DNA from: CAZCFB01 sp964511535
Lineage (GTDB): Bacteria; Myxococcota_A; Polyangia; GCA-2747355; CAZCFB01
Reading direction: 5' to 3'
Assembly: GCA_964511535.1 (NCBI GenBank)
Contig: CAZEFW010000150.1
Location: forward strand, 1-24,871
DNA length: 24,871 bases
The notes under the pieces were generated by a model. The model did no database searches. It had not been told where the DNA came from and saw nothing but the letters and a program-made list of their open reading frames with translations. The first letter of the stretch is position 1. Each line of letters starts with the position of its first letter. Below, piece after piece: positions 8,842-16,752 of the stretch. Both the position numbers and the translations under genes were made by a program.

Positions 8842-9014
8842 CGCGCCGCTGCGCGGCGCGAATGCCAGAATGCCAGAATGCCAGAACGCCGGAACGCCGG
8901 AACGCCTGTTTGCCGGGGGTGCGGTCGCACCCCCCGGCTCTAGCCAGGCAGAGCCTGGCGAACAACATGGCGTGGCGAAGCCACGCATCAGGGGACGGCG
9001 GGCCGCTGGCCCGC
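8842..9014. repeat. Cluster of five small hairpins after the VWA gene
   Basis: Five short inverted repeats sit in 173 bp. 8842-8860 has arms CGCGCCGC/GCGGCGCG and loop TGC. 8912-8938 has 12-bp arms, loop GT and one bulged C. 8943-8959 has arms GCCAGGC/GCCTGGC and loop AGA. 8970-8986 has arms GCGTGGC/GCCACGC and loop GAA. 8998-9014 has arms GCGGGCC/GGCCCGC and loop GCT. Four of the five are perfect with a 3-nt loop, but the arm sequences differ, unlike classical REP elements. The first lies 1 bp past the VWA stop codon and may help end transcription or protect the 3' end. No credible gene is seen in 8841-9129. Confidence 0.7.
8860..8907. repeat. Octamer tandem repeat, six units
   Basis: Six contiguous 8-bp units: three of GAATGCCA (8860-8883), then GAACGCCG twice and GAACGCCT once (8884-8907). 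A further isolated GAATGCCA followed by GAATTGGA lies near 9030. The array starts on the last base of the first hairpin of the 8842-9014 cluster. With no spacers and units this short, it is a simple short-sequence repeat, not a CRISPR. Confidence 0.85.
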
Positions 9015-9129
9015 TGGGCCCTGATATCCAGAATGCCAGAATTGGATTCCTGTTCTAAACTGCAGAATGAGATTGTTGTTCTGAAGTAATCCCCTACCCT
9101 TCCGCTTCTCCTCCGTCTATTCTTGCAGC

Positions 9130-11262
9130 ATGGATCCCAGGTTTCGTGACCTGATCGAGCGGCTGGCTTCGCCGGTTCAGGCGCAGCGTGACCGGGCCCG
9201 GGCGGCGCTTTGTGCTGCAGGGTCGGTGGCCGTGCCTTCGTTGCTGGAGGCGCTCTCGCACCCGGAGCGCGACACGCGGGCTGGCGCCTGCCTCGCGCTG
9301 GCCACGCTCAAGGATCGCCGCGGCTGCGCGCCGCTGGTGGAGCTGTCCAGGGAGGACCCCGACCTCTCGGTGTGCCAGCTGGCCCTGCGGGCCCTGGCCG
9401 AGATGTGCGGGCCGGGAGTGGATCCCGAGGTCCGGGCCTGCCTCATGGAGCACCTGAGCCATCCGGACATGTTCTCACGGGCGCTGGCCTGCCAGGGGCT
9501 TGGCAAGCTGGGCGCCGACGACAACCTGGCCCGGCGCGCGCTCAAGGAGAGCCTGGATGATCCGGAGGCCTGGGTCCGCAGCGCCGCCGCCGAGGCGCTG
9601 GCCGGCGGATCATCGTCTGCGGACACGGCCGCGCCGGCGGAGGAGCCGGACCGGGCCGGGGATGCCCTGGTGCTGCATGACCCGGCCGCGCCGCTGCTGC
9701 GGGACCTTCAGAGCCTGGACGCCAACGTACAGCGTCGAGCCCAGACAGGCCTGTTCCAGCTCGGGCCCGCCGTGATCCCGAAGCTGACCCCGCTGATGCT
9801 CTCGGGCCCCGCCGAGGCGCGACGGGCAGCAGTGGAGGTGCTCGCTCTGCTGGGCAACTCGGAGGCCCTGGAGCCGCTGGGCCGCCTGCTTCAGGAGCAG
9901 GAGCTGCCTGGCGCCCTGCGGCCGGCGACCCTGCACGCCGTGGCCCGGGTGCTCGGCAAGGAGCCCGAAGCGGCCAGCGCGGAGCTTCTCGACCTCCTGC
10001 GGCAGGATCTTTGCGCCGAGGACAGCTATGTCCGGGCGGGGGCCGTGGCCGCCATGGTCAGCGCCGGTCCGGAGCCGCGCGGGCACGCGCTGAGCTGGCT
10101 GCTCGAGGAGGAAGACGACCCCTGGGTGCTGCTCTCCGGCTGCCGGGCCATCTCCCGGGCGGTGACCCTCAAGCCGCTGGAAGAGGATCTGCCGCGGGCC
10201 ATGATCGACCTGCTGGGCAGGGCCACCGACGTGGAGACGCAGGTCTGCTTGCTGGAGGCCCTGGCGCGCTTCGCCGGAGATCCCGCGCCGGAGAATCAGG
10301 CCATGGTGGGACCGGTGAGCTACTTCCTGGACAGCGAGGCGCCCGACGTGCATCGCGCGGCGGCCAGGCTGCTGGCGCAGTCGGCGCCGACGGTGGATCG
10401 TCAGACTCTGGCGCGCCTGGTGCAGATGCTCGGCAGCGACCCCGACGGCCAGGGCCAGATGGTCCGGGCCCTGGCGCGGCTCACGCCGCCGGGCGATGCG
10501 CTGCCTGTACCCGCCCTGGCGACGCTGATGTACCGTGCCGACCGTCAGACAGCGCAAGAGGTGACCCGCGCCCTGAGCGCCATCGGCGGGTTGGAGGCGA
10601 TCCAGGCGCTGGTGGAGGCCGCCAACAGCCGCCGCGGGCCAGTGGTGGCCAGCGCAGCCCAGGCCCTGGCCGGGATGGATCCGCGCGGTGACGTGGTGGC
10701 GATCCGCGGCGCCGACGGGACCTGGCGCGCAGAGGAGCGGCACTGGTGCCAGTGTGGCGGCCAGCTGCGCTGGATCGAACGGGATAGCCGCGAGCAGCTC
10801 AGGTGTCCCCAGTGCGATGCCGAGTATGTCCAGGCAAGCGCCGGCAAGCTGTTCCCCGCGGCCGAGGCACCGTTCGGCTGCTGCCTCTGCCCGGGCTGCC
10901 GCCGCAAGCGGCCGCTGATCCGCGAGGGGCTGAGCCAGGTGCTGGTGTGTCCGGACAGCGGCCTGGTGCATGTGCGCCCCTTCGACCACCCCCGTCAGCT
11001 GAGGCTGCTCTCGGCCCTGCCCCTCGGCGCGTGCACCTGCTGCCAGGAGCCCCAGCCGCTGATCCGCGTGGACAGCAAGGCTGTGTGCTACCGCACCCGG
11101 GAGCGGTACCGGCGGTCCGGGGACGGCTACGTACGGTCCGAGGGTGAGACCAGCGCTCGCGACGACGTGGACGCCATCAACCGGGCATTGCTGATGGGCA
11201 CCCTGGGTCTGGCCGAGTCGGGCATCGCGAGGGGAAGCGGCGGAGACGACGAAGAGGGCTGA
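9130..11262 (+). CDS. HEAT-repeat protein with C-terminal zinc-ribbon-like region
   Basis: 710 residues, no signal peptide or membrane segment, so probably cytoplasmic. Residues 1-165 and about 185-535 consist of HEAT-like helical pairs (for example VPSLLEALSHPERDTRAGA), the kind of solenoid used for protein binding. The C-terminus is Cys-rich. C540-x-C542 with C559-x2-C562 makes one likely zinc ribbon. A second set (C584, C585, C587, C590, C607, C635, C637, C638) could bind one or two more metals. No enzyme motif is visible. The start ATG at 9130 has only a weak ribosome site, but translation from here gives a HEAT helix at once. The gene lies alone between the hairpin cluster and a promoter-like region. 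HEAT architecture is well supported; metal binding is inferred from Cys spacing; function is unknown. Confidence 0.87.
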   Translation: MDPRFRDLIERLASPVQAQRDRARAALCAAGSVAVPSLLEALSHPERDTRAGACLALATLKDRRGCAPLVELSREDPDLSVCQLALRALAEMCGPGVDPEVRACLMEHLSHPDMFSRALACQGLGKLGADDNLARRALKESLDDPEAWVRSAAAEALAGGSSSADTAAPAEEPDRAGDALVLHDPAAPLLRDLQSLDANVQRRAQTGLFQLGPAVIPKLTPLMLSGPAEARRAAVEVLALLGNSEALEPLGRLLQEQELPGALRPATLHAVARVLGKEPEAASAELLDLLRQDLCAEDSYVRAGAVAAMVSAGPEPRGHALSWLLEEEDDPWVLLSGCRAISRAVTLKPLEEDLPRAMIDLLGRATDVETQVCLLEALARFAGDPAPENQAMVGPVSYFLDSEAPDVHRAAARLLAQSAPTVDRQTLARLVQMLGSDPDGQGQMVRALARLTPPGDALPVPALATLMYRADRQTAQEVTRALSAIGGLEAIQALVEAANSRRGPVVASAAQALAGMDPRGDVVAIRGADGTWRAEERHWCQCGGQLRWIERDSREQLRCPQCDAEYVQASAGKLFPAAEAPFGCCLCPGCRRKRPLIREGLSQVLVCPDSGLVHVRPFDHPRQLRLLSALPLGACTCCQEPQPLIRVDSKAVCYRTRERYRRSGDGYVRSEGETSARDDVDAINRALLMGTLGLAESGIARGSGGDDEEG

Positions 11263-11376
11263 TCTCCGCTCAAACGGGCCAAAACCCCCCTTTCTTGCCC
11301 ACCAGCATCCAGCGTGTATCCTCGATGTCGCGGCGGGCGTTTTCCAAAAAATAGGCAGATCGCCCGGTCTGCGGGG

Positions 11377-11405
11377 TTGATTAAATCAAGTAAATTTTGT
11401 AAAGT
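11377..11405 (+). promoter_or_regulatory. Sigma70-like promoter with overlapping palindromic operator
   Basis: In an AT-rich island within the 173-bp gap 11263-11435, TTGATT (11377-11382) is followed by 17 bp and TAAAGT (11400-11405), each a 4/6 match to the -35 and -10 boxes. The -35 box is the left half of a perfect 13-bp dyad, TTGATTAAATCAA (11377-11389), a plausible repressor or activator site. The downstream gene starts at 11436 after the strong ribosome site GGGGAGA. Confidence 0.5.
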
Positions 11406-11435
11406 ACCTAACAGGAACCATACGGGGAGATAACC

Positions 11436-13745
11436 ATGACCACGTTCAATTCCCAACGCAGATCCCTGTTCCCCAACCACCTCCAACTCGCGGGCCTGTT
11501 CGGTTTCTTTGCAATTCTGGCCTCTTGTGGAGATGAGGCCTTCATTGAGGAGGGCCCGCCAGCAATCTCGGCGCTGCTCGGAAATTGCACCGTCACCCTG
11601 GCGGGCAATCCCACCCCGGGCAATGTGAACCAGGGATCTTCTGTGGCATTCACAGCGTCAGGGAGCTGCAACTCGGGCACCCCCGAGTATACCTACACCA
11701 AGCAAGATCCCACCGGCACGTGGGCCACGGTCAGCGGCTGGTCCGCCAGCCCGACCTGGAACTGGAATACCACCGGCGAGACCCTTGGCACCCACAAGGT
11801 GCTGGTCAAGATCCGCGCCCAGGGCAGCAGCGATCCCTACGAGGGCTTCTCCACTCGGCTCACCTATGTGGTCACCAGCGCGCTGGGCACCTGCTCTTCA
11901 GCCACGCTGGGCGCCTCCCCCACCAGCCCTCAGGCCGCCGGCACCAGCGTGACCTTCACCGGCTCGGCCACCTGCCCCGACGGGGCCACCGTGGAGTATC
12001 GATTCGCCAGGAAGGCCCCCGACGGGTCCTTCCGTGAATTCCAAAAATACGGCGCTTCTACCTCGGCGGTGTGGGACACCACCGGCGAACAGACCGGCTG
12101 GCACCGGTTCTACTTCTACGCGCGGGTGCAGGGCAGCCCCCTGTCCTACGAGGCTTACGACGGCCCCCTGTGGTACGAAGTCACCAGCGGTCAGGGTTAT
12201 TGCAACAACGCGAGCCTCGCAGTGTCGCCTGCATCGCCCCAGCCCGTGGGGGCCACCATCGAGCTGACGGCCACCTCAAGCTGCGGCATGGCCGAGTATC
12301 GTTTCCTCGGCTACCGCCCGGATGGCTTCCTGGTTGAGCTTCGCGGGTGGGGCACCTCGGACACCTTCATCGGGGACACATCGGGGCTGGCTTCCGGCAC
12401 CTGGAACCTGTTCGTCTACAGCCGTCGAATCGGCAGCACCAGCCAGGCCGAGGGCATCTCCAGCCAGGTGGCCTACGAGCTGACGGCGCCCACGGCGCCC
12501 ATCCGCGTCAACCAGACCGCCGTCGGAGATCACGGCAACAAGCCGTCCGAGACGGGCCCGGGGCAGTCAGCCATCTCCAGCAACGGGCGCTTCGTCACCT
12601 GGACCAGCAAGGCCACCAACCTGGTCGCGGGAGACACCAACAACCAGACCGACGTGTTCTACACCGACACGATCACCGGCGCGGTCACCCGGGTGAGCAC
12701 CACCAGCGCCGGCGCGCAGCTCAGCGCCGCGTCCCGCTCCGCCGCCATCTCCGACGACGGGCGCTACATCACCTTCGCCACTGCGGGGCCGGTGCTCGCC
12801 ACCGACGCCAACGGTACCTGGGACATCTACGCCTACAAGCGCACCTCGGGGACCTTCATCCTGGTCAGCTCAGCCACCGGCGGCGGCGCGGGCAACGGCG
12901 CCAGCGACCAGCCGAACATCTCGGCCAACGGGCGGTTCGTGGTGTTCCAGAGCGCGGCCTCGAACCTGGTGAGCGGCTTCACCAGCGGCGGGCTGACCCA
13001 TGTGTACCGGTACGACCTGAACAGCGGGCAGCTGGCGGTGGTGAGCACAACGTCCGCGGGAGCTGCCGGCGACGGCGACAGCACCGTGGCGGACGTCTCC
13101 GAGGCCGGGCGGTACATCGTCTTCACCAGCGCAGCCACGAACCTGGTGGGCTCGGACACCAACGGCGTCGACGACTACTTCCTCAAGGACATGCAGACCG
13201 GCGCCGTGACTCGCATCAACCTCAACGACTCCGCCGCCCAGGTGGACTGCACCGAGTCCGGCGCGCTGCCCGGTCGGCCGGTCATCTCGGACGACGCCAG
13301 CACCGTGGCATACGCCTGCGCTGGCACCATCCTGGCCGCGTCCCCCTCCACCATGAGCCAGGTGTACCGCTACACCGTATCCGGCGGCACCAGCCTGCTG
13401 GTGAGCGCCTCCCCCGCAGGCGCTGTGGGCAACAACCACTCCCGCGACCCGGCCATCTCCGGCGACGGCGGCAGCATCGCCTTCCGCACCCTCGCCCGGA
13501 ACCTGGACGTGGGCGACCCGGCGCTGAACATCGACGACGTGTTCGTCTATCGGGGCGCCAGCCTGCCGCTCAAGCGCGTGAGCTACACCCAGACAGGCGC
13601 CCACCCGGACGCCTGGAGCGCCGCCCCCAGCCTCTCCCGCCTCGGGGACTACGTGGTATTCACCTCCCGCGCCACCGACCTGATCACCGGCGACACCAAC
13701 CACAAGGCGGACATCTTCCGGCTGCAGATGCCTTCCTCGCCCTGA
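11436..13745 (+). CDS. Lipoprotein with three Cys-pair modules and a TolB-like beta-propeller
   Basis: 769 residues. The signal peptide ends in the lipobox LASC with Cys31 as the lipidation site, predicting an envelope lipoprotein. Three related modules of about 100 residues follow (about 49-147, 150-250, 253-350). Each has two cysteines exactly 27 apart (C51/C78, C153/C180, C256/C283), a central EYRF-like strand and a WDTTG-like turn. They look like Ig- or PKD-type beta-sandwiches stabilised by disulfides, which is inference. Residues about 355-769 form repeated strands with motifs such as GDTNNQTDVFYTD, SDTNGVDDYFLKD and GDTNHKADIF, typical of TolB/WD40-like propellers. The gene has its own promoter-like region and ends 9 bp from the stop of the convergent gene. 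The binding partner is unknown. Confidence 0.87.
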   Translation: MTTFNSQRRSLFPNHLQLAGLFGFFAILASCGDEAFIEEGPPAISALLGNCTVTLAGNPTPGNVNQGSSVAFTASGSCNSGTPEYTYTKQDPTGTWATVSGWSASPTWNWNTTGETLGTHKVLVKIRAQGSSDPYEGFSTRLTYVVTSALGTCSSATLGASPTSPQAAGTSVTFTGSATCPDGATVEYRFARKAPDGSFREFQKYGASTSAVWDTTGEQTGWHRFYFYARVQGSPLSYEAYDGPLWYEVTSGQGYCNNASLAVSPASPQPVGATIELTATSSCGMAEYRFLGYRPDGFLVELRGWGTSDTFIGDTSGLASGTWNLFVYSRRIGSTSQAEGISSQVAYELTAPTAPIRVNQTAVGDHGNKPSETGPGQSAISSNGRFVTWTSKATNLVAGDTNNQTDVFYTDTITGAVTRVSTTSAGAQLSAASRSAAISDDGRYITFATAGPVLATDANGTWDIYAYKRTSGTFILVSSATGGGAGNGASDQPNISANGRFVVFQSAASNLVSGFTSGGLTHVYRYDLNSGQLAVVSTTSAGAAGDGDSTVADVSEAGRYIVFTSAATNLVGSDTNGVDDYFLKDMQTGAVTRINLNDSAAQVDCTESGALPGRPVISDDASTVAYACAGTILAASPSTMSQVYRYTVSGGTSLLVSASPAGAVGNNHSRDPAISGDGGSIAFRTLARNLDVGDPALNIDDVFVYRGASLPLKRVSYTQTGAHPDAWSAAPSLSRLGDYVVFTSRATDLITGDTNHKADIFRLQMPSSP

Positions 13746-13754
13746 CCCGCTGAA

Positions 13755-15779
13755 TCAGTACACGCTGAAGATGTGAACGCTGCCGGCGGTGGGGTCCAGC
13801 TGCGCCGACGCGCCGCCGTTGATGGTCACCGCCTTGAGGGTGGCGCTGGATGAGCTCCCGCCCGACGCGTGGATCAGGCTCAGCCCGTCGCTGGTGAACC
13901 GCACCCTCGGCGCCACGAAGCGCGGCGTGGTGCCGAGCTGGCGCTCCTTGCGCGGGTTGGCCACGTCCATCACCCAGAGCAGCCGGTTGTAGTAGCCGCC
14001 CCCCGCGGCCCACGCCAGCCGGTTGCACCCCTTGTCCAGCACCAGGCTGTAGGCGAACCAGTAGGCGCCCGTGCCCTTTGTCATGTCCGTGACGCGCGCC
14101 GCGGTCTGGCCCTTGTTCTGGTCGAAGGCGAACACCTCCTGGCTGTAGGTGCCCGGCTTCTGTTCGATGGCCCAGTAAACCATGCCGCTGGTGGGGCACA
14201 CCGTGATGCTGTCCATGCTGGTGGCCGCCCTGCCCCCCTTGGAGATATAGGAGTGCTTGTAGCTGGTCAGGTCCACGGCCATGATCTCGGAGGTGGCGAA
14301 CGGCGTGGCGTAGTAGTTGTAGCCGACCCAGTAGAACCACTTGCCGTTGGGCGAGCGCCAGGCCCCCTGCGGGGAGAAGTTGCCGTAGCCCACGTACGGC
14401 TTGCTCATGCCGCCGGTGGCCGACAGGTTGCTCAGGGCCTTGGTCTTCAGGTCGTAGCGGTACAGGTCGAGGTTGTAGTAGGTCTGCCCGGCCATGAAGA
14501 GCAGGTTCTGCTCGTCGGTCAGGTGCAGGTTGTAGATGGAGGTGACCGAGTCGTTGAAGTTGGCCGAGCTGGTGAGGTGCACCGGCTTGGAGCCCTGGAC
14601 CGTGCTGGTGACGAACAGCTCCGGGTAGCCGTCGATCCACTTGACGTACGCCGCGGCGCTCCCCTTGGGCGAGACCGCCAGCCGCCCCCCCATGCCTCCG
14701 AAGGAGCTGCCCCGGGCCACGATGTAGCTCGGCGAAGCCGTGACGTTGTGGGCCTTGCCCGTGGCGGTGTCCATAACGTACAGGTCGGTCACAGTCGTGA
14801 GCGCCCCGGCGGTCAACACCATGAGCTTGCCGTCCGCGCTGACCACCACCTCCGCCCCCACGGCCACCGGCGCCTTGCCGGCGCTCTTGGGCAGCGCCAC
14901 CGGGGTCAGGAGCGACTTGCCATCCTGGGGCGCTCGCAGCAGCGTGGCCGCCCCTGCCTTGTCCTTGCCCACGCAGTACAGGAACCCCCCGGCGAAGGTG
15001 AGGCTCGCCGACTCGTAGCTGGCGTAGGTCGTCTTGGTGGCCGTGACCTCCACGGTGGACTTGCCGCCAGGGAAGCTGGCCCCGTCGGTGCGAAACAGGT
15101 GGACGCGATCCTTGCCCTGGACCACCGCCCCGAGCTTGCCGTCCGGGCTCATGCCGATCCGGGTCGAGAGGGTGTCCGCGTAGAGCCCGGGCACCTCGAG
15201 CAGCACCTTTGGCGCGCCCGCGGGCTTCACCAGCATCAGCCCGGAGGCGTTGGCGAGCTTGCGATGGTAGTAGTGCAGCGTGCCAGCGGCGCCGGGCAGG
15301 CGCAGCCCCGTGAAACCGGAGAGCGCCTCGTTGGAGCGGTGGGTCCGCCCGGGTGTCATGGGCAGGTACTGCTCCATGGCCGCGGGGGAGATGGTCTCGA
15401 AGTCGAGCAGCCCGGTCCAGCCGGCCACGGCGCCCGGCTTGCCGGCGCCGCCCGAGGAGACCTGGCGCAGGGCGAAGGCGTTGGGCGTGGTGGTGGCGGC
15501 GTACAGCACGGTGCCAGGAGAGAGGGTCATGTCCCAGCCGAGAAGGTCGGGGGGGGACGAGTCGGGCCCGACGTCAGGGGGCGACCGGTCGGGGATTGCA
15601 TCCGATGCAGAGGTCTCGCTGCCCCGATCCGCGGGGGTAGCGTCCGCCGCGGGGGCGTCGGGCCCGGCGTCGAGGGTCACCCACAGGTCACGGCCCGCGT
15701 CCCGGCCGGGGGCAGCGCTTTGGGAGCATCCGAGGGCCGCCACCAGGGCGGGCAGGAGAAAGAGACGTTTCATGGGCAT
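13755..15779 (-). CDS. Lipoprotein with Asp/Pro-rich linker and beta-propeller-like domain
   Basis: 674 residues from the ATG at 15779, with GAGG 6 nt upstream; an internal ATG at codon 3 is the alternative. The signal peptide ends ALGC, making Cys18 the likely lipidated residue. A low-complexity stretch rich in Asp, Pro, Ser and Ala (about 20-80) resembles the surface-lipoprotein linkers common in this group. The remainder is beta-rich with recurring blade-like motifs (SPDGKLGAVVQG, SADGKLMVLT, SPKGSAAAYVKW, SPNGKWFYWVG, TSDGLSLIHASGG), as in TolB- or WD40-type propellers. No catalytic triad is recognised. It is tail to tail with another propeller lipoprotein (9 bp apart) and divergent from the metzincin lipoprotein. 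Role unknown. Confidence 0.87.
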   Translation of the reverse strand: MPMKRLFLLPALVAALGCSQSAAPGRDAGRDLWVTLDAGPDAPAADATPADRGSETSASDAIPDRSPPDVGPDSSPPDLLGWDMTLSPGTVLYAATTTPNAFALRQVSSGGAGKPGAVAGWTGLLDFETISPAAMEQYLPMTPGRTHRSNEALSGFTGLRLPGAAGTLHYYHRKLANASGLMLVKPAGAPKVLLEVPGLYADTLSTRIGMSPDGKLGAVVQGKDRVHLFRTDGASFPGGKSTVEVTATKTTYASYESASLTFAGGFLYCVGKDKAGAATLLRAPQDGKSLLTPVALPKSAGKAPVAVGAEVVVSADGKLMVLTAGALTTVTDLYVMDTATGKAHNVTASPSYIVARGSSFGGMGGRLAVSPKGSAAAYVKWIDGYPELFVTSTVQGSKPVHLTSSANFNDSVTSIYNLHLTDEQNLLFMAGQTYYNLDLYRYDLKTKALSNLSATGGMSKPYVGYGNFSPQGAWRSPNGKWFYWVGYNYYATPFATSEIMAVDLTSYKHSYISKGGRAATSMDSITVCPTSGMVYWAIEQKPGTYSQEVFAFDQNKGQTAARVTDMTKGTGAYWFAYSLVLDKGCNRLAWAAGGGYYNRLLWVMDVANPRKERQLGTTPRFVAPRVRFTSDGLSLIHASGGSSSSATLKAVTINGGASAQLDPTAGSVHIFSVY

Positions 15780-15813
15780 AGCTTACCTCACCCGCGTGCT
15801 ACGATCCTGTGCC

Positions 15814-16563
15814 ATGCGCGCCTTGCTCGCTGCCCTGCCCCTGGTGCTCTTCGCCTGCGGGGAGCCACCCGACGAGGGACAGGAGCCCTCCCCTGCCGGC
15901 CCGTCCATCGCCGACGCGGTGCGCCCGCCGCCCATCCAGCTCGGCCCGGGTCAGCTGAGCCCGCGGCCGGCCGGCCCCACGGTGCTGTTCCTCAACACCG
16001 AGGGCGCCACGATCCTCAAGGGCGCCGCCTCGGACGCCAGCCGCGACATGAGCTTCCTCTGCGGCGGCGCCATCCCGCCCCTGGCCCACGGCCCCTTCGG
16101 CGCGAGCCGGCAGGCCGTGCTGGCCGCCCTGGTCAAGGCGGTCGGCGATTACCTGGCGCCGTACCGGATCCAGGTGGTGACCACGCGCCCGGCCAAGGGC
16201 CCCTACGAGATGGTGCTGGTGGGCGGGTCCGCGGCCACGTGCGGCCAGGCCAAGGGCATCGCCGGGCTGGCGCCGCTGGACTGCGGCGACAAGGTACCGG
16301 GCGAGATCGCGTTCGTATTCTCCGCGGATTTGACCAGCCTCGACTGGGTGGCCCTCACCGCTGCGCACGAGGTGGCCCACTCCCTGGGGTTGCTGCACAC
16401 GGGCGAGGCGTGCGACCTGATGGCCCCCATGATCTGCGCCCCCGACAAGAAGTCGTTCATGGACCGGAACCTGCCCATCTGGCCCGATCACCACGGCGAG
16501 TGCGGGCAGGAGAAGCTGACCAACAGCCACAGGGCCATGGGGCTGGCCGTGGGCTTCAAGTGA
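15814..16563 (+). CDS. Metzincin-type zinc metalloprotease lipoprotein
   Basis: 249 residues from the ATG at 15814. The signal peptide ends VLFAC with Cys15 as the lipidation site, so the enzyme is probably membrane-tethered outside the cytoplasm. The zinc-binding motif HEVAHSLGLLH (185-195) matches HExxHxxGxxH, with His185, His189 and His195 as ligands and Glu186 as the catalytic base. Met203 in CDLMAP fits the Met-turn of metzincins. The frame is open upstream to 15280, but only antisense to the divergent lipoprotein gene. Only 34 bp separate the two starts, so at least one promoter must lie inside the neighbouring coding region. No propeptide Cys switch is obvious, and the substrate is unknown. 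It is small for a metzincin, close to a bare catalytic domain. Confidence 0.87.
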   Translation: MRALLAALPLVLFACGEPPDEGQEPSPAGPSIADAVRPPPIQLGPGQLSPRPAGPTVLFLNTEGATILKGAASDASRDMSFLCGGAIPPLAHGPFGASRQAVLAALVKAVGDYLAPYRIQVVTTRPAKGPYEMVLVGGSAATCGQAKGIAGLAPLDCGDKVPGEIAFVFSADLTSLDWVALTAAHEVAHSLGLLHTGEACDLMAPMICAPDKKSFMDRNLPIWPDHHGECGQEKLTNSHRAMGLAVGFK

Positions 16564-16697
16564 CGGCACCTCCGGCGCCGTCGGCTTGAGACTTGGGGCT
16601 TGAGGCTTGAGGCTTGATTGCAGTGGGACTAAGTGACGGCACCTCCGGCGCCGTCGGCTTGAGACTTGGGGCTTGAGGCTTGATTGCCCTGGGACTA
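16558..16697. repeat. Tandem duplication of a hairpin plus heptamer element
   Basis: Copy A (16558-16630, 73 bp) includes the last codon and TGA stop of the metzincin gene; copy B (16631-16697) repeats it, one heptamer shorter. Each copy has a hairpin with 9-bp arms (GACGGCACC/GGCGCCGTC, one mismatch, loop TCC; 16562-16582 and 16635-16655), then units of GGCTTGA. Copy A has five units (16583-16617) and copy B four (16656-16683); in both, the second unit reads GACTTGG. Each then ends in a TGGGACTA tail. Confidence 0.85.
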
Positions 16698-16733
16698 TTT
16701 ACCCTCAAGCCTCAAGTCTTAAAGCCTCAAGCC
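16656..16733. terminator. Probable bidirectional terminator made of inverted heptamers
   Basis: Four GGCTTGA-type units (16656-16683) face their reverse complements TCAAGCC, TCAAGTC, TTAAAGCC and TCAAGCC (16705-16733) across a 21-nt loop, giving an imperfect stem of about 28 bp. It lies between the 3' ends of two convergent genes (stops at 16563 and 16753), where a two-way terminator is expected. There is no long U-tract. Next to it, 16735-16751 can form another 7-bp stem with loop GTA, if two tandem G-A mismatches are allowed. Confidence 0.55.
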
Positions 16734-16752
16734 TGGCGAGCGTAGCGAGCCC

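Noticed and set aside
8860..8907. CRISPR array
   Set aside because: Units are 8 bp and contiguous, without spacers, and there are no cas genes.
8837..9058. 73-codon frame after the VWA gene
   Set aside because: It is only a translation of the octamer repeats and hairpins, overlaps the preceding stop and has no ribosome site.
13869..16589. 906-codon plus-strand frame across the propeller lipoprotein and the metzincin gene
   Set aside because: Antisense to the first and out of frame with the second; both real genes have lipoprotein signals and motifs.
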